64,000 nt of DNA from Candidatus Pantoea gossypiicola (GTDB lineage: Bacteria > Pseudomonadota > Gammaproteobacteria > Enterobacterales > Enterobacteriaceae). Shown here in pieces: positions 40,987-54,090 of this stretch; position 1 is the stretch's first letter, and each line of letters begins with the position of its first letter. The stretch lies in the NCBI RefSeq assembly GCF_008632075.1, contig NZ_VWVM01000002.1, positions 62,001 through 126,000 on the forward strand, in the 5' to 3' direction. The notes under the pieces are model-generated. The model searched no databases, was not told where the DNA came from, and saw only the letters and a list, made by a program, of their open reading frames with translations. The position numbers were made by a program, and so were the translations under genes.

Positions 40987-41481
40987 TTATTCAGCCGGTT
41001 CTGCTGGCGGTGCCATTTTTCCTTCGTGCGGGCCTTTCTCAGTCAGACGCTTTTCAAAGTTCGCGTTGTACTGTTTTTTCTGCTCCGGCGTCAGCACGTT
41101 ATAGAGCTTGTTCTGGGTTTCCAGCATCTTCAGCGCATGCTCTTTCGCATTGGCGGACATTTTTTCTGCCTGCGCTTCTGCTTTGCTCTGGTCAAAGCTG
41201 TCAGAGGCAATGATGCTGTGGGCTGCGCGACGCTCATCCAGCGATGGACGCTGCATATCTTTGTGGCTCTCTTTCATGATGTCGCGCATCTGCGTTTTCT
41301 GCGCGTCGGTCAGGTTCAGACCTTTAAACATCATCTCCGGGCCATGACGCATTGGCGGTTTGTGCATCGCTTTTTCGCTGCCTGCTGGCGGTGGAGTCAG
41401 GTTATCCGCAGCAGCATGGACGGCGCTGGCTGCACCAAACGCCAGCGAAGAAGCCAGTAAAAGGGAAGTCAGTTTGCGCAT
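40987..41481 (-). CDS. spy: Periplasmic chaperone Spy
   Basis: Spy is an ATP-independent periplasmic chaperone that cradles unfolding proteins, induced by tannin or membrane stress through CpxAR and BaeSR. The 164-residue precursor has a signal peptide (residues 1-23, VHA-AAD). The LTxxQ signature occurs twice: LNLTDAQKTQMRDIM and LTPEQKKQYNANFEKR. I chose ATG 41481 with AAGGAC before it. No clear Cpx or Bae box was found upstream; GTAAA/GTGAA elements near 41577 have the wrong spacing. Confidence 0.93.
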   Translation of the reverse strand: MRKLTSLLLASSLAFGAASAVHAAADNLTPPPAGSEKAMHKPPMRHGPEMMFKGLNLTDAQKTQMRDIMKESHKDMQRPSLDERRAAHSIIASDSFDQSKAEAQAEKMSANAKEHALKMLETQNKLYNVLTPEQKKQYNANFEKRLTEKGPHEGKMAPPAEPAE

Positions 41482-41709
41482 AATCGTGTCCTTATAATTC
41501 ATGATAATGACGACAGCACTCTGTCGCGTCTTCGGAAACAAGCATACGACGCTGAACGTCAACTACTCAGAGCCTGAGTAAAGCCGTGAAAGCATAAAAG
41601 ATAAAAATCGGGCAATCATGAAGAGAATAAGAAGAAAGGCGTGAGGAATTGAAAAAGTTTATGAATTTACAGCGGATTTCGCAGAAATCGTGGAGGAGTG
41701 TAATGGTTA

Positions 41710-41756
41710 CGACAGGAAAGCGGAAGGCTGTCTCGCGCTTTTCCTGTCGATTTTTT
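41710..41756 (+). terminator. Plus-strand terminator with no visible upstream gene
   Basis: CGACAGGAAA...TTTCCTGTCG is a 10-bp stem extended by GCG/CGC, followed by ATTTTTT. The T-run is on the plus strand only. The nearest plus-strand gene upstream is cho, ending 800 bases earlier beyond a terminator, and both neighbours (spy, astE) are on the minus strand. It may end a small RNA starting somewhere in 41490-41690. No clear promoter was found. Confidence 0.65.
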
Positions 41757-41789
41757 AATGCCGATGAACGGTGCCGGTTACGTCAGGCA

Positions 41790-42785
41790 TCAGACCGGCA
41801 GCGCCTGGGTCTGTTCGCCCTCTTCAATCAGCATCAGCCCGGCACGCAACCCGGCTGCTACGTTGGGGTTCGGGAACAGCACATATTCCCGTGCCTGCTG
41901 CACGTAATAGCGAGTGTTGCCATCTTCCGCCAGTAACGTCCCCTGTGGAAAGGCGGTAAAGTTCAGCGTTTCCGGCGACATATGCAGCGTAAAGTGCTCA
42001 CTCAGCCGGGTGATCTGCTGCGCGACCCGATAATGGCGCGGCTTAACCGTAGTGACAGGCATCGCTTCACCATAGAGTAACGATGCCAGCGCCTGCTGTG
42101 CCGCACTGAATTGACTGAGATCGTTCTCGCCAAACGGCAACGCTTTGCCCAGCTCCAGGGTGCAGCTGGCTGCACCGAAGTGCTCGCAGCTGAAATGAGT
42201 AAAGGTGCCGCCCGGCGCGCGATGAAATACCAGCGCTTCCAGACCGGCTGCGGCCAGCCAGTTAAGAAACCCGGGCGGCCAGGGGCGCTCGTTGTACGGC
42301 ATCACGCCGAACTGAGGATGATAAGAGCCGCGAATCGCCGTGTGCATGTCGAGATGCCAGCGCGTCTCATCGCACTCGCCCAGCTGCCAGAATGTTTCCA
42401 GCGTCTGCTCCAGCCGCAGCACGCGGCGGGCCTCATCGCCATCGTCAATCTGCTGCCAGCGTCCGCCAAACAGCCGGTTGATGTCATAGCGCACATAGCG
42501 CTTACCCGCCCGCAGCGCTGATGGATTACCCAGAATCACCAGCATGCGCTGCTGCAACGGTTTTTCGCCGCGCAGCAGGGGAATAATTAACTGGTTCACG
42601 ATTTCAACCGGGGCGGTTTCATTACCGTGGATCCCGGCGGAAAGCACCAGCGCCTGTTTAACCGGCACCGTTGGCTCCATTAACAGTATGCCGTGATACA
42701 ACCACTGCCAGCGAAGATGCGCCGTTTCACCACTACGCTTATGCGGTACTTCGCCGGAGAGCGTTTGTTGTAAAAAGTCCTGCAT
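41790..42785 (-). CDS. astE: Succinylglutamate desuccinylase AstE
   Basis: AstE performs the last step of the AST pathway, splitting N-succinylglutamate to succinate and glutamate. The 331-residue zinc carboxypeptidase-like protein has the metal-binding GIHGNETAPVE motif (His and Glu) and a later HLDMHTAIRGSYHPQFG with the third ligand His. It lies downstream of astB by 50 bases. I chose ATG 42785; an in-frame extension upstream would overlap the astB stop and lacks family residues. Confidence 0.94.
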   Translation of the reverse strand: MQDFLQQTLSGEVPHKRSGETAHLRWQWLYHGILLMEPTVPVKQALVLSAGIHGNETAPVEIVNQLIIPLLRGEKPLQQRMLVILGNPSALRAGKRYVRYDINRLFGGRWQQIDDGDEARRVLRLEQTLETFWQLGECDETRWHLDMHTAIRGSYHPQFGVMPYNERPWPPGFLNWLAAAGLEALVFHRAPGGTFTHFSCEHFGAASCTLELGKALPFGENDLSQFSAAQQALASLLYGEAMPVTTVKPRHYRVAQQITRLSEHFTLHMSPETLNFTAFPQGTLLAEDGNTRYYVQQAREYVLFPNPNVAAGLRAGLMLIEEGEQTQALPV

Positions 42786-42835
42786 CGTTCCTCCTTTTCG
42801 CCCTGAGCAGGCGGCAGCCGGAGCTGCCCCCTCCT

Positions 42836-46654
<3,819 letters not shown>

Positions 46655-46658
<4 letters not shown>

Positions 46659-47875
46659 GATGCGGACCCTCGAACCAGGCGTTCACAGACCTCAGCAAAG
46701 CGTGCCATGCCGAGCTTCACTTCCTGCTCACTGATATTCAGCGCGGGGGCAAAGCGTACCACGTTAGCCCCGGCAATCAGCACCATCACGCCCATCTCAG
46801 CGGCGGCAAGGTTGATCTCTTTGGCTTTACCGGCAAAGTCGTCGCTGAGCACCGCGCCAATCAGCAGACCCAGACCGCGCACCTCTTTGAACAGATGCAG
46901 GCGCTGATTGATCTCATCCAGGGCCGCGACAATCCACTCGTGACGCTGCGTGACACCTGTCATCATTTCAGGCTGGTTGATCAGCTCCATCACTTTACCG
47001 GCCACCGCACCCGCCAGCGGATTGCCGCCATAGGTGGTGCCGTGAGTGCCGACGCCCATCACCAGCGCCAGATCGTCGCGGGTCAGCATCGCACCAATCG
47101 GGAAGCCGCCGCCCAGCGCTTTGGCGCTGGTGAGCACATCGGGTGTGACGCCATAATGCATATAGGCGTAAAGCGAACCGGTACGACCCACGCCGCTCTG
47201 CACTTCATCAAAAATCAGCACGGCCTGATGTTTATCACAGAGTTCGCGCAGTCCACGCAGGAACGCCGGATCGGCAGGCAGCACGCCGCCCTCACCCTGA
47301 ATGGGTTCAACAATCACGGCGCAGGTATGGTCATTAATCAGTTCTGCGGCCGCAGCCAGATCGTTAAACGGCGCATGCTGGATCTCTGGCGGCAACGGCG
47401 CAAAGTCTTTTGAGTAGGCGGGCTGACCACCGGCTGAGACGGTAAACAGGGTGCGGCCGTGAAACGCATTCTTAAACGCCACGATGCCACTTTTATGCGG
47501 GCCAGCACGGTCATGCGCCACTTTGCGCGCCAGTTTCAGCGCTGCTTCGTTTGCTTCCGCGCCGGAGTTACAGAAGAATACCCGGTCAGCAAAGGTGGCG
47601 TCGATCAACTGCTTCGCCAGCCGCAGGATCGGTTCGTTGGTGTAGCCATTACCGGTATGCCATAAACGTGCGGCCTGTTCCTGCAACGCCTGCTGTAGCG
47701 CCGGATGCGCATGTCCTAACGCATTGACGGCGATGCCACCGGCAAAGTCGATGTAATCTTTACCGTTCTGATCCCAGACGGTGGAGCCTTCTGCGCGAAC
47801 CGGTATAAATGTCGCAGGTGCATAAACCGGCATCATCCATTGATCGAAATCGTGACGTGAAACGTGCAGTGCCAT
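46655..47875 (-). CDS. astC: Succinylornithine transaminase AstC
   Basis: AstC is a class III PLP aminotransferase that converts succinylornithine and 2-oxoglutarate to succinylglutamate semialdehyde and glutamate. It also overlaps in activity with acetylornithine aminotransferase ArgD. The 406-residue protein has the cofactor Lys in [17 protein letters not shown] and the Asp in [15 protein letters not shown]. It is the first gene of astCADBE, read from the sigma-54 promoter about 90 bases upstream. Confidence 0.95.
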
Positions 47876-47964
47876 AACCCACTCTCCTGCTTTACTTTAC
47901 CGGCCGGGTAAAGCTTATGTTTTAAAATTGTTAAAAGATGTTGTAGTGCAGCCCTACTGTAGAG

Positions 47965-47980
47965 TGCAGTTAACGTGCCA
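47965..47980 (-). promoter_or_regulatory. Sigma-54 promoter of astC
   Basis: TGGCACGTTAACTGCA (minus strand) has the -24 TGGCAC and -12 TGCA elements at the correct spacing. Transcription would start near 47953, about 78 bases upstream of the astC ATG. E. coli astC is likewise sigma-54 and NtrC controlled under nitrogen limitation. Confidence 0.82.
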
Positions 47981-47984
47981 GCCA

Positions 47985-48126
47985 GAGAATTAATGCATAA
48001 AATTATCTTCGTAACGCAATATCAATGGGTTAGGTGCCGTCAATATTCACTTAATTTGCATATATAGTGAATAGTTGTCTGATTGCAGCGGCAAAGCCGG
48101 GTTTTAAACAGCAGAATTATGCATTC
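47985..48126. promoter_or_regulatory. ArgR-box candidates between the sigma-54 promoter and the NtrC site
   Basis: Several AT-rich sites resemble the ArgR consensus AATGAATAATTATTCATT: AATGCATAAAATTATC (47991-48006), a GTGAAT/ATTCAC pair (48045-48072), and AATGCATAATTCTGC read leftward (48111-48126). In E. coli ArgR helps activate astC from this interval. The matches are imperfect, so this is an inference from position. Confidence 0.45.
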
Positions 48127-48209
48127 GCGGGATGAAATATCGCTTTTGTGATCGCTGATAAATTATCTCTCCACAAAAACCCCTTCTTTGCCCTGTTTTA
48201 GCGCAGTTT

Positions 48210-48224
48210 GCCTCGCAATGGTGC
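48210..48224. promoter_or_regulatory. NtrC enhancer-site candidate for astC
   Basis: GCCTCGCAATGGTGC matches the NtrC site GCAC-N5-TGGTGC at 8 of 10 defined bases. It lies about 240 bases upstream of the sigma-54 promoter, a distance compatible with DNA looping and similar to E. coli astC. Confidence 0.6.
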
Positions 48225-48803
48225 AACAGTAGCTGACAGAATTTGCATGAAAAAGAGGGGAGTATTGCCAAAACTTAACAAACTATTTTCATTTATCACG
48301 CCCGGCGGATTAATTTTCCGGCCTGTTTTCGTTTAATTAACGAACAACATGGTGACAATTTAATCAGCGTCGTGCAGGTTATTTATGACGTGATTATCGG
48401 ACGGGTAATAATATTTCTGAAAAGATGAACAAATATTAATATGCAGACTAATGATTAGAAGAAAACCCTTGTGGTATTATCAACCTCATAAAACTCACTA
48501 TAATTAGTCCAGAGATTAATCTGTTTTATTTATATACAGTTAACTTATGGATTTCACCGTGAATTTAACACTCAATTAGTTGATTTCATGGTAATTATTC
48601 ACCATAACCACTGAAGGTTTTATTAGAAGAAAATCTTATTACCTTGTCATTTAATCTTCGGATTCCCGCTGTTATTCGTTAGCTGAATATAGAAATCACA
48701 TTTTGTTACTTTTATTGCGCTTTGTGATTTTAACTTTTTGTGTCATTTTCATTTCACCCCGCATCAGGGGAATAATAATTAATGAATACAGGGTAATAAT
48801 TAA
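48225..48803 (+). promoter_or_regulatory. Long AT-rich leader before the porin gene
   Basis: About 580 AT-rich bases without a gene lie before the porin. Segments such as ACATTTTGTTACTTTTATT (48699-48717) resemble OmpR-type sites, as expected for an ompC/ompF-like porin. Core promoter elements are not clear to me. No small gene or terminator-like hairpin is evident. Confidence 0.45.
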
Positions 48804-49877
48804 ATGATGAAGCGCATTTCACTGGCGGCTATTATGCCGTTACTGATCGGTCTCTCCTCCGCGCAGGCCGCAGAAATTTATAATAAGGATGGCAATAAGC
48901 TGGACCTGGTCGGCAAGATTAACGTGTCACACCTCTTTTCTGACGACGATAACAACAACGGTGATACCTCTTCTTATGCCCGTTTGGGTTTCAAGGGCGA
49001 GACGAAGATTACCGATCAGCTCACCGGTTATGGCTTCTGGCAGTATCAGTACAGCCTGCACAACTCCGAGGGGAGCGATGCGCAGACGAGTAACCGTACC
49101 CGTCTTGGCTATGCTGGCCTGAAATTTGGTAAAGCAGGCGCGCTGGATTATGGACGTAACTATGGCCTGGTCTATGACGCGCTGAGTTACACCGATATGC
49201 TGCCGTTCTTCGGTGGCGATTCCGGTTATACCGACGCCTTCCTCTCTGGCCGCTCAACCGGCGTGCTGACCTGGCGTAACAGTGATTTCTTTGGCCTGGT
49301 TGACGGGTTAAACCTTGCTGCACAGTATCAGGGTAAAAACGACCGCAGCAGTAACACTGACGGCGTGCGTCGTTCCAATGGCGATGGTTTTGCCCTCTCC
49401 GCGTCTTATGACTTCGATTTCGGCCTGAGCTTCGCTGGCGCGTTTGCGAGCCTGGATCGCACCACGGCGCAGAATGCAGCCGCACGCGGTGAAGGCGAAA
49501 AAGCCCAGCACTGGGCGACCTCAGTCAAATATGATGCCAACCAGATTTATCTGGCCGCAATGTATGGCGAGACCCTGAACGCCACCCCGATTAGCGGCGG
49601 CTTTGCAAACAAAGCGCAAAACGTTGAAGCTGTAGCGCAGTATCAGTTCCTGAACGGCTTCCGTCCATCAGTAGGCTATGTCTCTTCGAAGGGCAAAGAG
49701 ATTGAAAACATCGGCGATGCCGACATTGTTAAGTACACCGCCGTGGGTGCCACTTACTACTTCAATAAGAACATGTCGGTCTATGGTGAATACCGTATCA
49801 ACCTGTTGAAAGATAACAACCCGCTCGGTCTGGCAACCGACGACATCACCGCGCTGGGTCTGATTTACCAGTTCTGA
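48804..49877 (+). CDS. OmpC/OmpF-type general porin
   Basis: A 357-residue trimeric outer-membrane porin precursor. The signal peptide ends at ALA-like [21 protein letters not shown], the hallmark start of enterobacterial general porins. The L3 constriction loop region [33 protein letters not shown] and the C-terminal [10 protein letters not shown] with terminal Phe for BAM recognition are present. It could be an OmpC, OmpF or PhoE equivalent; I cannot decide which. Either of two adjacent ATG codons may be used. No Rho-independent T-run is seen after it. Confidence 0.9.
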   Translation: MMKRISLAAIMPLLIGLSSAQAAEIYNKDGNKLDLVGKINVSHLFSDDDNNNGDTSSYARLGFKGETKITDQLTGYGFWQYQYSLHNSEGSDAQTSNRTRLGYAGLKFGKAGALDYGRNYGLVYDALSYTDMLPFFGGDSGYTDAFLSGRSTGVLTWRNSDFFGLVDGLNLAAQYQGKNDRSSNTDGVRRSNGDGFALSASYDFDFGLSFAGAFASLDRTTAQNAAARGEGEKAQHWATSVKYDANQIYLAAMYGETLNATPISGGFANKAQNVEAVAQYQFLNGFRPSVGYVSSKGKEIENIGDADIVKYTAVGATYYFNKNMSVYGEYRINLLKDNNPLGLATDDITALGLIYQF

Positions 49878-49885
49878 TGAGAAAG

Positions 49886-49912
49886 CAGGTCCGGCGCTTC
49901 CTGCCGGGCCTG
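49886..49912. terminator. Hairpin between porin and GGDEF-EAL gene
   Basis: CAGGTCCGGC-GCTTCCT-GCCGGGCCTG has a 10-bp stem with one wobble, just after the porin stop and shortly after the converging GGDEF-EAL gene. The T-runs are weak on both strands. Confidence 0.5.
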
Positions 49913-49953
49913 TTCACTGACTTAGTCCAGGCAAAATCAGTTTTCACATCGCT

Positions 49954-51510
49954 TCAGCCCAGCGACCGGACTAAATTAACCGCTACGGCCTCTTCCTGCA
50001 TCAGCTCTTCCACATTGGCCGATGCCAGCAGCGTGGTTGCCTGCCCGGCAGGAATCGGACGACTGAAAAGATAACCCTGACCATAATCACAGCCGCGTTT
50101 TCTCAGCCACCGCAGCGTGGCGACATCCTCGATGCCTTCTGCCGTTATCACCACATTCAGTCCCTGACAGAGCGCCAGCAGCGTTTCCACGACTTTCCGC
50201 TGCTCCGATCCGGTCACAATTCCGGCAATAAACGTCTGATCAATTTTGATTTTGGTAATACCCAGCCCCAGCAATACGGAGAGATTGGAATAGCCGGTGC
50301 CGAAATCGTCCAGTACCACACCAATCCCGGCCTCTTTCAGCAGACGAATCGCCTCGCGGGCATCATCAGAGATGGCCATGACGTTCTGTTCCGTGATCTC
50401 CAGCTCCAGCATGACGGGTCCGGCTTGCTGCATAATGCGGGACAGACAGGTCGTTAGTGACGGCCTCAGCAGTTGCTCCGGGGTAATATTCAGCGACAGA
50501 CAGAGCCCGGCAGGCCATGCCCGTGTTGCACTGACCGCATCCTGCAACAGCGCTACGGTCATGCTGTCCATCAACCCCAGCCGCTCCACCACCGGCAGGA
50601 ACTCGGCGGGCGAAACCGTCTGACCCGACGCCGTAATCCAGCGTGCCAGTATTTCAAAACCGGTAATGTTTCCGGTATGCAGCGACACCAGCGGTTGCAG
50701 AAAGGGAACGATGGCGTGACCGCTGACGGCGGCAACCACCTCCTGCTCCAGCCTTTCCCGCTGGCGAAAACGCAGCTCCATGTCTGGCGAAAATTGCGCC
50801 AGATGAGAACACTTATTCCGCTTAGCGTCATACAACGCCAGATCCGCCGCACGTACCACATCGGTCTGGCCCGTGCAGGCTGAACTGGCAATTCCGGCAG
50901 AAAGGCTCAGGAAGGTGTGCGGGCCGGTCCGGATAGATGCCGCATGCTGACAGAGACTTTCAGCCGCGGCCAGGGCCTGCTCAGCCTGCGACGCCGCGGT
51001 TACAATAGCAAACTCATCCCCGCCAATGCGAAATACCTGGCTCTCTGAGCCCGCCGAGGTGGTCAGCAGTCCGGCCAGCGCAACCAGCGTGGCGTCGCCC
51101 TGACGATGACCGTTCAGGTCATTGATACTTTTGAAATCATTGATATCGAGCAGCGTCAGGGTGTAAGACATTTCTCCGGCATTCAGCGCAGCAAGATGCG
51201 CGGTGAATGCCCGGCGATTCATCGCCCCGGTCAGCGCATCTGTACCGGCCAGCCTGAGTGCGGTTTTTTCTGCATTCAGCGATTGGCGGAGCAACTTTAC
51301 GATAAGCAGCGCCGGAATAATCATCGCCAGCCCGGCAAACGCAGTGGCGGTGAGGATAAACCGCACCCGTTCACTTGTTTCGAAACCGGGATCGTAGCCC
51401 AGGCCCAGCAGAGTGGAAATCCGCGCCTCAAGCCCGAATTCCCACAATATGGAAAGTAATATGATGGTCGCAATATTCAGCACTGCGAGCCAGGAAAGTT
51501 TCAGGCGCAT
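49954..51510 (-). CDS. Membrane GGDEF-EAL protein (c-di-GMP turnover)
   Basis: A 518-residue protein with two N-terminal membrane segments (about residues 6-26 and 50-74), a GGDEF domain (GGDEF at 163-167) and a C-terminal EAL domain. The EAL motif reads EIL in GFEILARW; LNITPEQ, ELEITEQN, DDFGTGYS and IKIDQTFI support a working phosphodiesterase. The intact GGDEF suggests cyclase activity, but no RxxD I-site is seen. Either direction, or a GTP-stimulated phosphodiesterase, is possible. It has no periplasmic sensor domain of note. Its target is unknown. Confidence 0.88.
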   Translation of the reverse strand: MRLKLSWLAVLNIATIILLSILWEFGLEARISTLLGLGYDPGFETSERVRFILTATAFAGLAMIIPALLIVKLLRQSLNAEKTALRLAGTDALTGAMNRRAFTAHLAALNAGEMSYTLTLLDINDFKSINDLNGHRQGDATLVALAGLLTTSAGSESQVFRIGGDEFAIVTAASQAEQALAAAESLCQHAASIRTGPHTFLSLSAGIASSACTGQTDVVRAADLALYDAKRNKCSHLAQFSPDMELRFRQRERLEQEVVAAVSGHAIVPFLQPLVSLHTGNITGFEILARWITASGQTVSPAEFLPVVERLGLMDSMTVALLQDAVSATRAWPAGLCLSLNITPEQLLRPSLTTCLSRIMQQAGPVMLELEITEQNVMAISDDAREAIRLLKEAGIGVVLDDFGTGYSNLSVLLGLGITKIKIDQTFIAGIVTGSEQRKVVETLLALCQGLNVVITAEGIEDVATLRWLRKRGCDYGQGYLFSRPIPAGQATTLLASANVEELMQEEAVAVNLVRSLG

Positions 51511-52056
51511 GCATTCATTCCCGGTGATGGAGAGTGTAAGAGTGTTGTTTTAATTATCAGTAAAAAACCGGGGTGTATTTCTCATAGCCTGTCAGCTTAA
51601 CTGCCGACGATAATCACCCCTCCGCTATTTCTGCTCATAGAAATCACGCGTTCTTATCCGCCTCGCGCCAGCACAACAGAAGACCTGCTCTGAGCGGCGC
51701 GTGCCGGTTACGTCATCATTATTGATGAATGTTCTATCGGCAGCGGCGGCCAGATTAACAGGCCCTTCCGGTTAAATTTATGCATTACTCGTGTTCCGAC
51801 AGGTGATGTGAACGGGAAGTCGGGACACCGCACAGCACGTCAAAATGCACCACGCCAGGGCAGCTAAATCTTCAATTAACAAGGGTTTGACGTGTTCTGC
51901 CACCCTAAGTCGTTGCGAAAATTTGCGTTACAAAGCCTGCGAACATGGCACTTTTTTCATTTATTACCGGCCGACTAATCACGTGGGACACGAACCAGCG
52001 GAATCGTCTTTTGTCGTGCAAAACTAAATAGCACTCAATTTAGTTAAACACAACCC
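51511..52056. other. Long intergenic region between GGDEF-EAL and chemoreceptor genes
   Basis: About 550 bases separate the two divergent genes. It must hold the GGDEF-EAL promoter. A TCATCA/TGATGA palindrome at 51713-51728 has no obvious role. I reject the short reading frame at 51845-52027 because it lacks a ribosome site and protein-like composition. No tRNA, terminator or known RNA is seen. Confidence 0.4.
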
Positions 52057-52083
52057 TACAGAACCTTTTCCGCCTGCCGATAC
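52057..52083 (+). promoter_or_regulatory. FliA (sigma-28) promoter for the chemoreceptor gene
   Basis: TACAGAAC, an 11-base spacer and GCCGATAC match the flagellar consensus TAAAGTTT-N11-GCCGATAA with exact spacing. It lies 33 bases before the ATG at 52116, supporting expression with the flagellar regulon. Confidence 0.72.
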
Positions 52084-52115
52084 CTTGTTACCCAACGAAC
52101 TCTTCAGGAAAATGG

Positions 52116-53660
52116 ATGAAAATTTCAACGCGGCTTGGCGCAGGTTTTGGCCTGCTGATTTTACTGTTTATTCTCTGTGCAGGCACCGCGATTCAGGCGC
52201 TGAACAGCGCCCGTGATAGCATGGACGAGGTGGTTAATGTCCGCCTGAAAAAATACCAGACGGTGCTGGATATGCGTGGCGGCGTGCGTGATATGGCTAT
52301 TGCGGTACGTAACCTCGCCCTGCTGACCGATCCTGTCGAAATGCAGCCAGAGTGGGAACGCCTGCAAAAACAACGAGCGCTTTACATCAGCAATCGTGAA
52401 GCGCTATCGCGCATGATGCAGACCGACACAGGGTCAGCCGGACGAGAGGCAATGAGCAGAATTGAGTCAACCGAAGACGCTGCTCTTTCTACCCTGATGA
52501 CCGCCGGGAAACTCGGACTGGAAAACCGTCAGCAGGAGGTCACCAGCTATCTGTTGACCGTCACGCGTCCTGCACAGCAGAGTCTGCTTAAAGCGATCAA
52601 CGACCTGACTGAACTTGAGATGCGCAGCAGCCGGGATGCGGTGGTAGAGAACGGTAACGCTATCGCCCGTACCACCTGGATACTGATCATTCTGGCGGTC
52701 CTCTCCATACTGGCTGCGGTCGCGACCGGCGCGTTTATTGTGCGGATACTGATGCGTCAGCTGGGCGGCGAACCTGTTCAGGCACAAACGCTGGCTGCCG
52801 CGATTGCCGCTGGCGATCTCACCTCCCCGGTTACGCTACGCCGTGGCGACAGCACCAGTCTGCTTGCTTCGTTGAGCGAAATGCAGACCAATCTGCGCGG
52901 GCTGGTGTCGCAAATTAAAGATGCTTCCGCTTCGGTGGCACTGGCGGCCGATGAGATTTCTCAGGGCAACAGTGAGCTGTCATCCCGCACCGAGCAGCAG
53001 GCTGCTGCGCTGCAGGAAACCGCAGCCAGCATGGAGCAGCTCACTGCCACCGTAAAAAGCAATGCGGCGGGCGCGCATCAGACGGCGGGTTCAGCACGCG
53101 AGGCTGCCACGCTGGCTCACGCGGGCGAAGTCGATGTTCAGCGCCTGTCAGAAACCATGCATGACATTTCGCTGAGTGCCGTGCGGGTGCGTGACATTAC
53201 CTCAGTGATAGAAGGTATCGCTTTCCAGACCAATATTCTGGCGCTTAACGCTGCCGTAGAAGCAGCACGTGCCGGTGAAGACGGTCGCGGATTTGCCGTG
53301 GTCGCGGGTGAAGTCCGCTCGCTTGCCCAGCGCAGCGCCACTGCGGCGCGCGACATCAAGCAGCTGATTGAGCAGGCGGTCACGCAGGTCGAGGAAGGCG
53401 TCACCGTGGCGGCAGGCACGGGTGAGCGCATCCTGGAAATTGTCAGCCGTGTGGGCGAACTGGCCGATGCCATGGACAACCTCTCACTCTCCTCCGGTGA
53501 ACAGATGCAGGGCATCTCCCAGGTCAGTATTGCAGTCAGTCAGATGGACGGCGTCACGCAGAATAACGCCGCGCTGGTGGAAGAGTCTTCTTCTGCGTCA
53601 CAGTCCCTGCTGGCGCAGGCGCGCGACCTGCGCGGCATGGTGGGGACCTTCACCGTATGA
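52116..53660 (+). CDS. Methyl-accepting chemotaxis protein
   Basis: A 514-residue transmembrane chemoreceptor. It has membrane segments at about residues 10-28 and 187-209, a periplasmic domain of about 155 residues that looks like a four-helix bundle (Tar/Tsr-like), a HAMP domain (210-262) and a signalling domain with the conserved tip GIAFQTNILALNAAVEAARAGEDGRGFAVVAGEVRSLAQRS. The C-terminus ends FTV and lacks the NWETF-like tail, so it depends on other receptors for CheR/CheB tethering. The ligand is unknown. It is followed by a coupled small gene. Confidence 0.93.
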   Translation: MKISTRLGAGFGLLILLFILCAGTAIQALNSARDSMDEVVNVRLKKYQTVLDMRGGVRDMAIAVRNLALLTDPVEMQPEWERLQKQRALYISNREALSRMMQTDTGSAGREAMSRIESTEDAALSTLMTAGKLGLENRQQEVTSYLLTVTRPAQQSLLKAINDLTELEMRSSRDAVVENGNAIARTTWILIILAVLSILAAVATGAFIVRILMRQLGGEPVQAQTLAAAIAAGDLTSPVTLRRGDSTSLLASLSEMQTNLRGLVSQIKDASASVALAADEISQGNSELSSRTEQQAAALQETAASMEQLTATVKSNAAGAHQTAGSAREAATLAHAGEVDVQRLSETMHDISLSAVRVRDITSVIEGIAFQTNILALNAAVEAARAGEDGRGFAVVAGEVRSLAQRSATAARDIKQLIEQAVTQVEEGVTVAAGTGERILEIVSRVGELADAMDNLSLSSGEQMQGISQVSIAVSQMDGVTQNNAALVEESSSASQSLLAQARDLRGMVGTFTV

Positions 53661-53968
53661 ACCCTTCCGGCGGACAACTCTCCGTCGGCACGGCTGACCT
53701 CATCAACCGGATCGGCGGCCTGAAACAGGATGTGGATATCCTGCTTCAGCAGCTCAGTGAAGGCGAGTATCTGAGTGTGGATACGTTCGCCAATAACTGG
53801 ATACATCTGACCCAGCTTTACAGCCGGATTCAGGCGCACATGAGTGATCGCGCCCTGATGGACAAACTGGTGCGCAGCGACCTGTTGCTGGCCGCTGACC
53901 TGCTGGCGGTGGGAAGAATGATTGCGGTCATGGATAACTTTCTGCGCTGCGCGGTCATTACCCGATGA
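53657..53968 (+). CDS. Unknown 103-residue protein coupled to the chemoreceptor
   Basis: The start ATG overlaps the chemoreceptor stop by 4 bases (ATGA), so translation is coupled. The product is predicted helical and soluble: IGGLKQDVDILLQQLSEGEYLS, LTQLYSRIQAHMSD, then a hydrophobic stretch LLLAADLLAVGRMIAVMDNFL. I recognise no domain. Its coupling suggests a partner of the receptor, perhaps modulating its assembly or signalling, but that is inference. Confidence 0.8.
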   Translation: MNPSGGQLSVGTADLINRIGGLKQDVDILLQQLSEGEYLSVDTFANNWIHLTQLYSRIQAHMSDRALMDKLVRSDLLLAADLLAVGRMIAVMDNFLRCAVITR

Positions 53969-54053
53969 CCGGATCAGGGTGCTGATAATGTGCGGCATTC
54001 ACTTCTGCGTTAAATGCTGAAATTTTGCAGCAAATCTTAGCCGTTTTGCCTCC

Positions 54054-54070
54054 GGCGCACGTTGTGCGCC
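54054..54070 (+). repeat. Hairpin after the chemoreceptor pair
   Basis: GGCGCAC-GTT-GTGCGCC is a perfect 7-bp stem, 86 bases past the stop at 53968, without a T-run. It may stabilise the transcript end. It is not a canonical terminator. Confidence 0.4.
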
Positions 54071-54090
54071 AGGGGCTGCGCCCGGTTATG

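Noticed and set aside
41576..41592. CpxR-like GTAAA/GTGAA pair upstream of spy
   Set aside because: The half-site spacing is 3 bases instead of 4-8 and the second half-site is imperfect.
41771..41785. 15-mer GTGCCGGTTACGTCA repeated at 51701-51715
   Set aside because: A match of this length is expected a few times by chance in 64 kb, and the flanks differ.
51558..51570. FliA-like ACTGATAA upstream of the GGDEF-EAL gene
   Set aside because: The -10 has two mismatches and no TAAAG-like -35 is found at the correct distance.
51845..52027. 60-codon reading frame between GGDEF-EAL and chemoreceptor genes
   Set aside because: No ribosome site, composition not protein-like, and it lies in the control region of the chemoreceptor gene.
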